Translations under genes and position numbers: made by a program
Part shown: in pieces, positions 1 through 6,742 of the stretch
Layout of the letters: each line of letters begins with the position of its first letter
Position numbering within the stretch: the stretch's first letter is position 1
The notes under the pieces: generated by a model
What the model saw: the letters and a program-made list of their open reading frames with translations, nothing else
What the model was told of the DNA's origin: nothing
Databases searched by the model: none
Assembly (NCBI GenBank): GCA_035646535.1
Contig: DASRPD010000008.1
Location: 1-17,646, forward strand
From: DASRPD01 sp035646535
GTDB taxonomy: Bacteria > Actinomycetota > Acidimicrobiia > IMCC26256 > JANYLB01
DNA length: 17,646 nucleotides
Reading direction: 5' to 3'

Positions 1-1
1 G

Positions 2-253
2 CTCGGTGAGCTGGTCGTGGCATTCGACGACGGGAAGGTCGTACACGTCGGAGAAGACGTTCCTTCGACCGACTACGCCGGGTTGCTCGCGACGATGCCC
101 GAGTTGCGTCGCGTGCTGGCTGAGCTGGAGGTCGGCGAGACCCCGGCGGGCGTGGCGTCGGCCGTGGAGTTTCTGCTCGAGGGCCTCCACCTGTCGAAGC
201 GGCTCAACAAGGACGCGGTCGACGGCCGCGCGACCTACCGCGCCCGCGGCTGA
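2..253 (+). CDS. C-terminal end of a MoxR/Mg-chelatase-like AAA ATPase (5' truncated)
   Basis: The reading frame is open from the window edge and ends at TGA 251-253, leaving 83 residues with no start. The tail AVEFLLEGLHLSKRLNKD resembles the end of the actinobacterial AAA ATPases annotated as magnesium chelatase or sigma-54-interacting regulator (mycobacterial Rv0958 type). No Walker motif lies inside the window, so the family call rests on this tail and on context. A VWA protein of the matching Rv0959 type begins about 950 bases downstream on the same strand. In such pairs the ATPase is thought to remodel a target together with the VWA partner. In metal chelatases the ATPase and VWA subunits drive metal insertion, but nothing here shows chelatase activity. 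It could be another AAA family member. Confidence 0.6.
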   Translation, partial: LGELVVAFDDGKVVHVGEDVPSTDYAGLLATMPELRRVLAELEVGETPAGVASAVEFLLEGLHLSKRLNKDAVDGRATYRARG

Positions 254-306
254 CATCGGCGCCGGAGCCGGCACGCGGGAACCACCGCGGCGGGCCGCGC
301 CCGTCC

Positions 307-312
307 TACGAT
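307..312 (+). promoter_or_regulatory. Probable -10 hexamer TACGAT for the small membrane protein
   Basis: TACGAT fits the actinobacterial TANNNT -10 pattern, and the same hexamer precedes the VWA gene. Transcription would begin near 319, downstream of the ATG at 314, which favours the ATG at 359 as the real start. No clear -35 element is visible. Confidence 0.4.
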
Positions 313-313
313 C

Positions 314-342
314 ATGGAGAGCTCCTGGGGGGAGCTCGCCAT
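314..342. repeat. 12-bp inverted repeat, possible operator or leader hairpin
   Basis: The left arm ATGGAGAGCTCC (314-325) and right arm GGAGCTCGCCAT (331-342) pair at 11 of 12 positions around a 5-base loop. The dyad covers the predicted transcription start and stops six bases before the Shine-Dalgarno sequence of the next gene. It has no T run, so it does not look like an intrinsic terminator of the upstream ATPase gene. Confidence 0.5.
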
Positions 343-358
343 GATCTGGGAGGTCACC

Positions 359-730
359 ATGGACCAGTCAGCGACCGTCAGTGCGCTCCTGCTGGGGATC
401 CCGGCAGCGACCGTCGGTGCGATCCTGATCCTCGTGGCTGCTCGCCGTGATGAGGACGCCAATGGTCGGCGCACACCGGCGCGTTACGTCGCCATCGTGT
501 GCTTCCTCGCCGTGGTCGTGGTGCTCGTCGCGGCAGCCTTCGGGGCCTACGGAGTGTTCCGGGCGATCGCCCCCGGCGTGACCAGTGGGACGGGTGGCGA
601 TGTCGAGCGCCAGCAAGGGATCGCCGAGGCGATCTCGCTCGCGTTCCTCGGTGCCGGCGCGTCCTGTGTGTTCCTCCTGCACTGGCGCGACCGCGAGAAG
701 CGGCCGTCCGTCGACGCGCCGGCTGCCTGA
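359..730 (+). CDS. Small three-helix membrane protein, unknown function
   Basis: This 123-residue protein has three hydrophobic stretches: residues about 8-28, 43-67 and 86-106. Short charged loops (RRDEDANGRR, HWRDREKR) suggest the second and third segments are joined on the outside and the tail is cytoplasmic. I do not recognise a family. The ATG at 359 is chosen because GGAGG (349-353) lies five bases upstream, and the probable -10 element at 307-312 would start the transcript after the alternative in-frame ATG at 314. It sits between the AAA ATPase and its VWA partner, which are often close neighbours, so it could act with them at the membrane. It could equally be an unrelated insertion. 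Confidence 0.65.
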   Translation: MDQSATVSALLLGIPAATVGAILILVAARRDEDANGRRTPARYVAIVCFLAVVVVLVAAAFGAYGVFRAIAPGVTSGTGGDVERQQGIAEAISLAFLGAGASCVFLLHWRDREKRPSVDAPAA

Positions 731-778
731 GCTACCCAAACGCCGGCGGCGGCTCCGGCTGAGGGCGCGCCGATCTCG

Positions 779-1144
779 TCAGAGACCCGAACCGGCGTCT
801 CGCTCGAAGAAGCCGCATCCGTTGGCGGCGCGGCGGTTCACGTTTTCGACGGCGTCGGCGACCTGGGGGTCGTCAACGACGCTCGGGTCGCGGTCGACCC
901 GGCGCATCGCTTCGAGAAAGGTGTTGGCGTCGCCGCGGATGTCACTCGGAGCGTTGGCCGTCATCTCCTCGATGAGCTCGACCTGTCGGGCGACCGACGG
1001 CCGGGGTGGTCGCTGGATCCGTTCCTCGTAGCGATTCGCGGCCTCACAGAACGCTCGAGACGGCCGCGGGAGATCAGGGGCGGACGAGCCGGCGCACGCC
1101 GCGGCGATCACACTCGCCAGGATCCCGGTCAGGAGCGTTCGCAT
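779..1144 (-). CDS. Small putative lipoprotein, unknown function
   Basis: This 121-residue protein starts with a lipoprotein signal: MRT, a hydrophobic run, then IAAAC with Cys17 as the likely lipidated residue. The mature part is polar, probably helical, and keeps two further cysteines near residues 33 and 110 that could form a disulfide outside the membrane. I recognise no domain. It is transcribed divergently from the VWA gene with a 58-base gap. There is no convincing Shine-Dalgarno sequence before the ATG. On its strand CAGTAT lies six bases before the start codon, so the message may be leaderless. The gene end is convergent with the small membrane protein, 48 bases away. Confidence 0.65.
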   Translation of the reverse strand: MRTLLTGILASVIAAACAGSSAPDLPRPSRAFCEAANRYEERIQRPPRPSVARQVELIEEMTANAPSDIRGDANTFLEAMRRVDRDPSVVDDPQVADAVENVNRRAANGCGFFERDAGSGL

Positions 1145-1190
1145 CGGCCAATACTGGTCGACCCCCGGCGCCGAGTCGCATCACGGGGCC

Positions 1191-1196
1191 TACGAT
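1191..1196 (+). promoter_or_regulatory. Probable -10 hexamer TACGAT for a leaderless VWA transcript
   Basis: TACGAT ends six bases before the ATG at 1203, which would put the transcription start at or next to the A of the start codon. No Shine-Dalgarno sequence is present at normal distance: the nearest G run, 1184-1188, is too far. Leaderless messages with a TANNNT element at this spacing are common in actinobacteria. Confidence 0.5.
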
Positions 1197-1202
1197 GCAT
1201 AC

Positions 1203-3203
1203 ATGGTCCGTCGTGGCTTCAACTACTCCCGCTGGGACGGGACTCAGGTCGCTTTCGACCTGGATGCCGACGCGTTGCTGTCGGAGATGTCCGACGACCT
1301 GCTCTACCACGGTGACGTGAACGCGGCGCTGCGCCGCCTCCTCCAGCAGGGCTTTCGCGACCGCGACGGCGAAGAGCTGATGGGTCTGCGCGAGATGATC
1401 GAACGGTTGCGGCAGCGCCGCCGCGAAGAGCTCGAGTCGCGTGATCTTGGTGGTGTCTACGACGACATCGCTGAGAAGCTCGGCGAGATCGTCGATCAAG
1501 AGCGCACCGGGATGGAACGACGGGTCGACGAGGCCCGTCTCTCGGGCGATCGACGCCAACAGGAGATCGTGGAGGACCTCGCCGAGGCACGGCGGATGGA
1601 GCTGGACATGCTTGCTCCCGACCTGGCCGGTCGAGTGCAGTCGCTCCAGGAGTACGACTTCATGGACGACGACGCGCGCCACCGGTTCGAGGAGCTGATG
1701 GACGAGCTGCGTAGTCAGCTCATGCAGAGCTACTTCAACCAGATGTCCGAGGGCATGAGCAACGTCTCGCCCGAGCAGATGCAGCGCATGAAGGACATGA
1801 TGGCCGAGCTCAACCAGATGCTCGGCCTGCGCGAGCGCGGCGAAGAGCCCGACTTCGACGGGTTCATGCAGCGCTACGGGGACTTCTTTCCCGGCAATCC
1901 CCAGAGCCTCGACGAGCTGCTCGAGCAGATGGCGCGCTCGATGGCTCAGATGCAGTCGCTGCTCAACTCCATGACTCCTGAACAGCGCGCCCAGCTCCAA
2001 GGGCTCTCGCAGGCACTGCTCGACGACTTGGACTTCCGTTGGCAGGTCGACGAGCTGGCGCGCAACCTGCAGCAGGCATTCCCCGACATGGGCTGGAACC
2101 AGTCGATGGACTTCTCGGGTGACCAGCCGACACCGTTCTCGCAGATGGCCGGGATGCTCGAGCTCATGGGCGATATCGATCAGCTCGAGAATCTGCTGCA
2201 ATCGGCCACACAGCCCGGTCAGCTCGCAGAAGTGGACATCGACCAGGCGCGTGACCTCCTTGGGGACGACGCGGCTCGGTCGCTCGAGCGGCTCGGCGAG
2301 CTTCAGCGCATGCTCGAGGAGGCCGGCCTGATCGACCAGCGCGAGGGCCGGCTCGAGCTCACCCCCAAGGGTGTCCGGGCGATCGGCCAACACGCGCTGA
2401 CCGACCTCTACCGCAAGCTGCTGGCGGACCGGGCCGGGCGCCACGACGTCGAACGCACCGGGGTCGGTCACGAGCGCGCCTACGAGCACAAGCCGTATGA
2501 GTTCGGTGACCCGTTTCACCTCAACGTCGAGGAGACGCTCAAGAATGCGATCTGGCGTCGCGGCGGCGGGACACCGGTCAAGCTCCTGCCCGAGGACTTC
2601 GAGGTCGAGCGCACCGAGGTCGTGACCCGCTCGGCCACCGTGCTGCTCCTCGACGTGTCGATGTCGATGCCGATGCGCGACAACTTCCTTCCGGCCAAGA
2701 AGGTCGCGATGGCGCTCCACGCTCTCATCACGAGCCAGTTCCCCCGCGACTACTTCGGGCTCGTGAGCTTCGGTCGGGTCGCGCGCGAGGTGAAGCCGGA
2801 GCTCCTTCCCGAGATGAGCTGGGACTTCGACTACGGCACGAACATGCACCACGCCCTGCTGCTCGCCCGTCGCATGCTCGCCCGCCAGACCGGCACCAAG
2901 CAGGTGATCATGGTCACCGACGGCGAACCGACCGCCCACATCGAACGTGGCGACGCGGTGTTTCAGTACCCCCCATCGCCGGTGACCATCGAGGAGACCC
3001 TCCGGGAGGTGCGCCGCTGTACCCGCGAGGGGATCCGCATCAACACCTTCATGCTCGACGAGAGCTACTACCTGCGGGAGTTCGTCGAGCGGATGATGCG
3101 GCTCAACGGTGGCCGCGCCTTCTTCACGACTCCGGACACGCTCGGCGACTACGTGCTGGTGGACTTCCTCGAGCACCGCCGGGTCCGGCGCCGCGCCTCT
3201 TAA
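1203..3203 (+). CDS. VWA-domain protein, partner of a MoxR/chelatase-like ATPase
   Basis: This 666-residue protein has a long helical first half, rich in Met, Gln, Glu and Leu around residues 150-330, and a C-terminal von Willebrand factor A domain from about residue 475. The metal site (MIDAS) is complete: D484, S486 and S488 in DVSMSM, T546 in YGTN, and D573 in VTDGEPT. The stretch HKPYEFGDPFHLN before the VWA domain resembles the actinobacterial Rv0959 family. Such proteins are believed to be adaptors for the AAA ATPase whose end lies at the window start. The role is unknown but cytoplasmic, since no signal or membrane segment is seen. The start codon follows a -10 hexamer by six bases. 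The stop codon TAA is built from target-site TA plus the first base of an insertion sequence. Confidence 0.85.
   Translation: MVRRGFNYSRWDGTQVAFDLDADALLSEMSDDLLYHGDVNAALRRLLQQGFRDRDGEELMGLREMIERLRQRRREELESRDLGGVYDDIAEKLGEIVDQERTGMERRVDEARLSGDRRQQEIVEDLAEARRMELDMLAPDLAGRVQSLQEYDFMDDDARHRFEELMDELRSQLMQSYFNQMSEGMSNVSPEQMQRMKDMMAELNQMLGLRERGEEPDFDGFMQRYGDFFPGNPQSLDELLEQMARSMAQMQSLLNSMTPEQRAQLQGLSQALLDDLDFRWQVDELARNLQQAFPDMGWNQSMDFSGDQPTPFSQMAGMLELMGDIDQLENLLQSATQPGQLAEVDIDQARDLLGDDAARSLERLGELQRMLEEAGLIDQREGRLELTPKGVRAIGQHALTDLYRKLLADRAGRHDVERTGVGHERAYEHKPYEFGDPFHLNVEETLKNAIWRRGGGTPVKLLPEDFEVERTEVVTRSATVLLLDVSMSMPMRDNFLPAKKVAMALHALITSQFPRDYFGLVSFGRVAREVKPELLPEMSWDFDYGTNMHHALLLARRMLARQTGTKQVIMVTDGEPTAHIERGDAVFQYPPSPVTIEETLREVRRCTREGIRINTFMLDESYYLREFVERMMRLNGGRAFFTTPDTLGDYVLVDFLEHRRVRRRAS
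3201..3202. repeat. Left TA target-site duplication of the insertion sequence
   Basis: IS630/Tc1/mariner elements insert at TA and duplicate it. This TA directly abuts the left end of the element and is also the first two bases of the VWA stop codon. Confidence 0.8.
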
Positions 3204-3227
3204 AGAGGTTCGCGTATTACCGTGACA
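3203..3227 (+). repeat. Left terminal inverted repeat
   Basis: This 25-bp end matches the reverse complement of 4332-4356 except at positions 15, 18 and 19. The first 14 bases are identical. Confidence 0.85.
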
Positions 3228-3233
3228 TTCTTG

Positions 3234-4270
3234 TCATAGTTTGAGGCCGCAGTGCCTGAGGAAGGCGAAGCAGAGGTCGGCGTCGGTTCCGATGCGGTCG
3301 AGGCCTTCTTCGGCGGAGATCGCAGCCTCGCCGATCGTGTCGGGGCACAGGTTGGCGAGCTCGCTCGACTTGAGGTTGGCCCACACCAGTTCGACGGGGT
3401 TGAGGTCGTGCCCGTAGCCGGGGAGCCGTTCGACGACGAGCCAGTCGCGCTGGGTGGCGATCCACGCCTGCATCACCTTGGAGCGGTGCGACGGCAAGCC
3501 GTCCCAGATCAACGTGAGCTTGTCTGCGCCGAGGTGCGCGTGGAGGTCTTCCAAGAACTCGATGATCGACTCGTTGTTGTAGGCACCGGGCCGCATGTTG
3601 AACACGAGCCAGGCGTCTGAGCGGTCGGGCGCGAAGCCCACGGCGGCGGACATGGAGAGGCGCTTCCAGCTGAAGCGGTGATGGAGTACTGGGGTCTTGC
3701 CTTTCGGCGCCCACGTCGCCCTCACCGAGGGGAGGAGACTGCAGCCCGACTCGTCTTGGAAGCAGATCCAGGCCTTGCGGCGCCGGGCGTTTTTTTTACA
3801 CGCGGCCATTCCTTCTTCACCCAGCTGGCGATGGCGGCGTCGTCGCGTTCCACGGCGCGCCGCGCGGGGCGCCGGCGGCTCCATCCCATCTCGCGCAGGA
3901 TCCGCCACACATGTCCGGGGTGGTAGACGACGCCGGTCTCGGCCTCGATGACCTCGGCGACACGCTGAAGTGTCCACATGTCGGTCGCATAGCCGTTGGT
4001 GAGCGGACCCTTGGCGAGCCGGCGCTCGACGCGCCGCAGTGCCGCCTGGTCGAGGTGCGGCAGACGCCCCGCCCTCCCGGCGCCGCGCAGTGCGCCGATG
4101 CCGCCGGCGCTCCAGTCGGCATGCCACCGGCTCACGCTCTGGCGCGACACCTGGAGGTCGCGCGCCACGTCCGCCTGGCTGCGGCCCCGGCCGAACATCT
4201 TGGCCGCCCGTTGACGCCGCCGCTCCATCGCATCGAAATCGCGTGGGACGCCGGAACGGGCCGTCGCCAT
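3234..4270 (-). CDS. IS630-family transposase, two frames joined by -1 frameshift
   Basis: The first frame starts at ATG 4270 and would run alone to 3722. It carries a helix-turn-helix DNA-binding region (GRSQADVARDLQVSRQSVSRW, about residues 30-50) and the following linker. The second frame carries the DDE catalytic domain: QDES, LIWDGLPSHR and LNPVELVW supply the three acidic residues. The frames meet at a run of eight A on the coding strand (T8 at 3790-3797). A -1 slip there gives VKKNARRRKAWICFQDESG, a typical family sequence, and a protein of about 345 residues, normal for IS630. This can be programmed ribosomal or transcriptional slippage. A decayed single-frame gene with nine A is the alternative. 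Confidence 0.85.
3790..3797 (-). other. A8 slippery run at the transposase frame junction
   Basis: On the coding strand the sequence reads GTGTAAAAAAAACGCC. The upstream frame reads GTA AAA AAA ACG and the downstream one TGT AAA AAA AAC, one base back. Homopolymeric A runs of this kind are known slippage sites in insertion sequences. Confidence 0.65.
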
Positions 4271-4331
4271 GATCAGCAACACCGCGCGCGCATCAGGAAC
4301 ATGCCGACAGTCTCCCACGACAACGCACTCC

Positions 4332-4356
4332 TGTCACCCTATTACGCGAACCTCTT
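4332..4356 (-). repeat. Right terminal inverted repeat
   Basis: Mirror of the left end at 3203-3227, 22 of 25 positions alike, directly followed by TA at 4357-4358, the second target-site copy. Confidence 0.85.
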
Positions 4357-4358
4357 TA

Positions 4359-4380
4359 GGTCTTTCCGGGGTCTTTCCGG
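4359..4380 (+). repeat. Perfect 11-bp tandem repeat, GGTCTTTCCGG twice
   Basis: Two identical 11-bp units lie head to tail at 4359-4369 and 4370-4380. They start one base after the right TA duplication, within the 178-base gap before the histidine kinase gene. One helical turn per unit is the layout bound by OmpR/PhoB-type regulators, so it may be an operator. It lies directly after the stop codon of the uninterrupted VWA gene. No binding protein can be named. Confidence 0.5.
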
Positions 4381-4534
4381 CCGCCTCGGGTGGCGGTATC
4401 TCCCCAGCAGTACCGCTCAAGCCCGCGCCCTCGTCTCCCGATATCACCGGGGAACGGTCCACGCGGTCTGGGCCGCGGCCGAGCGTCGGCCGGGCACCGC
4501 GCTGTGGGCGGACGGAAGGGCGAACGGGATCGGA

Positions 4535-6076
4535 ATGGACGTCATCCCGACAGAGATCCGGGAGCGCATTCAGTACGAGGCGCGCGTCGCGGGCGTGAGT
4601 GACGACACGGGCATCTCGATCGAGTCCGTCGAGCGCCGCCGTGTCCAGATCTGGATCGTCGCGGGGTTTCTCGTCGTCGCGCTGTGCGCCGCGTTCGCGG
4701 TGGCGTCCCTCAACGCCGGGATCGCGGGCCGAGGCTGGTTCCAGCCCGGTGTCCTGCAATTGGCCCTGGTCGCTCTCGCGGTGGGCTTTTGCGCGTACGC
4801 GTTCGAGAAGGAAGTCCACCTCCATCGGCTGAGTCGCCTGCTCGTCGACGAGCGGGTGCTCAGCTCGGCGCTGTCGAAGCGTCTCCAGCAGCACTCGGCG
4901 CTGATGGCCGCGGGTAAGGCGCTGAACTCGGTGCTCGACCTCGACGAGGTGCTCGACGTGATCCTCGCGAGCGCGCTCGACATGCTGCGAGCCGACGCGG
5001 GCTCGGTCATGTTGCTCGAGGGCGACGACGCGTTGCGCGTCGTCGCGGTGCGGGGGAGCGAACTGGGCCGCAACGCCCGGGTCGAGATCGGAACATCCAT
5101 CGCCGGGCAGGTCGCGAGCACCCGCGAACCGCTCATCGTGAACGGACCGGTCGACGAGGAGGGTTTCCCGGGTCGCCGACCCCGCAACGACGCTCCCGAC
5201 AGCGCCATGTGCGTCCCGCTCCAGCACCGAGGGCACCTGCTCGGGGTGCTCAACATCAGCTCGAGTGGGCCCCGGGTGTTCGACGAGTACGACCTGCAGC
5301 TCCTCAGCCTCTTTGCCGAGCCCGTCGCCGCGTCGATCGCCAAGGCCGGGCTCTATGAGGCCGAGCATGCCCATGTCGCCGAGCTCTTGGAAGCTGACCG
5401 GCTCAGATCCCAGTTCGTCGCGTCGGTGAGTCATGAGCTCCGCACGCCGATCACGTCGATTCGGGGCGCGGTCGCCGCATCGCGGATCGCCAGTGAGCAT
5501 TCCCAGCGGATGGATCTCCTCGACGTCATGGAGCGACAGGCCCGGCGGTTGGCCGACATGGTCGAGGAGATGCTCACGGCGGCCAAGCTCGAGCGCAGTG
5601 AGTCCATGCCACTGCTGCGCCGGGTCGACCTCTCGGCGTTGGTCCGCATGGCGGCACTGGACTCTCAGGTCGCCGGTCGGCCGGTCGACGTGGCGGTTCC
5701 GGAGAGCTGCGAGGCCCGCGCCGATCCGGAGTCCGTGCGCAGGATCGTCGGCAACCTGGTCGAGAACGCGCACAAGTACGGGGCCCCGCCGGTGCGGATC
5801 GCGCTGCAGCCGGACGGAGACCAGGTCGTGCTGTCGGTCGTCGACTCGGGATCGGGCGTGCCCGCCTCGGAGCGGGAGAAGATCTTCGACCGCTTCTACC
5901 GCTCCGACACCACGGGGCAGAAGCCCGGCGTCGGCCTCGGGTTGCCCATCGTGCGCGGTCTGGCCGAGGCGTGCGGAGGATCGGTGTGGGTTGAGGACAG
6001 CCCCGAGGGGGGAGCGGCGTTTCGCGTCACGCTGCGGACGCGGGCCGTCGAGGACCAGGAGGTCGCGGGTGTCTAG
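4535..6076 (+). CDS. Membrane GAF-domain sensor histidine kinase
   Basis: This 513-residue protein has two membrane helices (about 37-60 and 72-90), a GAF sensor domain (about 110-270), a HisKA dimer domain with phospho-accepting His300 in SVSHELRTP, and an HATPase domain. Its N box (NLVENAHKYG, N411), G1 (VVDSGSGVP), F box (FDRFYRSD) and G2 (GVGLGLPIV) are all present, so the kinase looks active. The signal is unknown; GAF domains bind small molecules or haem. ATG 4535 is the best start in this frame, though its Shine-Dalgarno sequence is weak (GGGA at 4525-4528). The frame overlaps the receiver gene by eight bases, so the two are surely co-translated partners. The insertion sequence ends 178 bases upstream and may have cut the gene from an earlier promoter shared with the VWA gene. 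Confidence 0.88.
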   Translation: MDVIPTEIRERIQYEARVAGVSDDTGISIESVERRRVQIWIVAGFLVVALCAAFAVASLNAGIAGRGWFQPGVLQLALVALAVGFCAYAFEKEVHLHRLSRLLVDERVLSSALSKRLQQHSALMAAGKALNSVLDLDEVLDVILASALDMLRADAGSVMLLEGDDALRVVAVRGSELGRNARVEIGTSIAGQVASTREPLIVNGPVDEEGFPGRRPRNDAPDSAMCVPLQHRGHLLGVLNISSSGPRVFDEYDLQLLSLFAEPVAASIAKAGLYEAEHAHVAELLEADRLRSQFVASVSHELRTPITSIRGAVAASRIASEHSQRMDLLDVMERQARRLADMVEEMLTAAKLERSESMPLLRRVDLSALVRMAALDSQVAGRPVDVAVPESCEARADPESVRRIVGNLVENAHKYGAPPVRIALQPDGDQVVLSVVDSGSGVPASEREKIFDRFYRSDTTGQKPGVGLGLPIVRGLAEACGGSVWVEDSPEGGAAFRVTLRTRAVEDQEVAGV

Positions 6077-6461
6077 CAAGCCGCTGATTCTGATCGTGGA
6101 CGACGAACCGGATGTCCTGCTGACGCTGCGGGTGATCCTCGAGGCTTCTGGTTTCGAGCCTGCGCTCGCCGCCGATGGCGAGACCGCGTTGCGTCGTATC
6201 GACGCCGAGGATCCGGATCTCGTGCTGCTCGACATCATGATGCCGGTGCTCGACGGCTGGTTCGTGCTGGCCGAGCTCGCGGGGCGGTCCGAGCGCCCGA
6301 AGGTGATCGTCTGCTCGGCGAAGTCGGCCGACGCCGACAGGGCTCGAGCGCACGACCTGGGCGCGGATGCCTACGTCGTGAAGCCTTGGGATCCGGAGGA
6401 GCTCGTGCAGACGATTCGCGACGTGCTCGCGCGCCGGCCCCACGGTCGCCTCCGCGTCTGA
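6069..6461 (+). CDS. Stand-alone receiver (CheY-like) response regulator
   Basis: This 130-residue protein is a single receiver domain. It has the acidic pocket D11 D12 E13, the phosphorylation site D55 in LLDIMMP, S83 in CSAKS and K105 in VVKPWDP. No DNA-binding or enzymatic domain follows, so it must pass its phosphoryl state on by protein contact or phosphotransfer. The GTG start at 6069 lies inside the kinase gene and has a strong Shine-Dalgarno sequence, AGGAGG at 6057-6062, six bases upstream. Overlap with the kinase marks it as the direct partner. The final output of this pair is not encoded in the window. Confidence 0.88.
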   Translation: MSSKPLILIVDDEPDVLLTLRVILEASGFEPALAADGETALRRIDAEDPDLVLLDIMMPVLDGWFVLAELAGRSERPKVIVCSAKSADADRARAHDLGADAYVVKPWDPEELVQTIRDVLARRPHGRLRV

Positions 6462-6619
6462 GCGTTGACGCCGAGGCGGCGGTAGCGAGCCTTCGCCGGT
6501 CGGTGGCCAGAGTCGGCTCGCCCGGGCGGCCGGGGCCGGCGTTCGTGGGGAAATGCCGTGGGGAAACCGCCTATTTGCGGGCGAACACCCCATAAAACCC
6601 CTTGCGCGGGGCGTTGGCA

Positions 6620-6667
6620 GGGATGAGAGTGACAGCGTTGTAATTCCAACGACGTCATTCTTCTCCC
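6620..6667 (+). promoter_or_regulatory. Long hairpin upstream of the WhiB2-type gene
   Basis: Bases 6620-6633 pair with 6654-6667 over 14 positions with one mismatch and two G-U pairs. After a 2x2 internal loop, CGTTG (6636-6640) pairs with CAACG (6647-6651) around the loop TAATTC. This gives 18 pairs in 48 bases. There is no T run after it, which argues against a classic terminator for the receiver gene. A leader RNA structure or a dyad protein site are both possible. Confidence 0.5.
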
Positions 6668-6692
6668 GAGCACCAAAGGTCTCGGAAGGGGA

Positions 6693-6742
6693 GGCGCCGT
6701 CTGGGAAGCCATATCGGCGGCGCCCAAGGCACCGGTCGATAT
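6693..6742 (+). promoter_or_regulatory. Two mutually exclusive inverted repeats before a WhiB start
   Basis: GGCGCCG (6693-6699) can pair with CGGCGCC (6718-6724). ATATCG (6711-6716) can instead pair with CGATAT (6737-6742). The two stems interleave, so they cannot form together as simple hairpins. The second ends eight bases before the Shine-Dalgarno sequence at 6751. This could be a translation switch but is unproven. Confidence 0.3.

Larger units (their letters stand above)
3203..4356 (-). mobile_element. Complete IS630-family insertion sequence, 1154 bp
   Basis: The element is bounded by inverted ends that begin AAGAGGTTCGCGTA on both strands and match at 22 of 25 positions. TA lies on both sides, as expected for the IS630/Tc1/mariner superfamily. 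It holds one transposase gene on the minus strand, split over two frames. Removing the element and one TA restores a continuous sequence in which the VWA gene ends in TAG, followed by the 11-bp tandem repeat at 4359. Base composition is similar to the surroundings, so the age of the insertion cannot be told from composition. The good match between ends and the intact catalytic motifs suggest it is fairly recent. Confidence 0.9.

Noticed and set aside
314..358. ATG at 314 as start of the small membrane protein
   Set aside because: It lies directly after a probable -10 element and within a dyad, while ATG 359 has a proper Shine-Dalgarno sequence.
1074..3176. Long open frame of 700 codons on the minus strand, opposite the VWA gene
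   Set aside because: It is a mirror of the GC-rich coding strand. The plus strand carries a complete MIDAS motif and known family sequence, while the minus translation shows only low-complexity Leu/Val/Glu/His-rich text.
3234..4270. Transposase as a simple pseudogene
   Set aside because: The only defect is a one-base frame change at an A8 run, a typical slippage site. Catalytic and DNA-binding parts and both ends are intact.
3911..4534. Possible N-terminal extension of the histidine kinase upstream of 4535
   Set aside because: The frame is open by chance through the insertion sequence, antisense to the transposase. The extension would only exist after the insertion and has no protein features.
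4334..6238. Open frame of 634 codons on the minus strand, opposite the histidine kinase
   Set aside because: The plus strand has all kinase boxes. The minus frame has no recognisable domain and crosses the end of the insertion sequence.
6540..6670. Known riboswitch such as the ydaO-type c-di-AMP element
   Set aside because: I could not match the conserved bases of that or another known class. Only a generic hairpin and repeats are visible.
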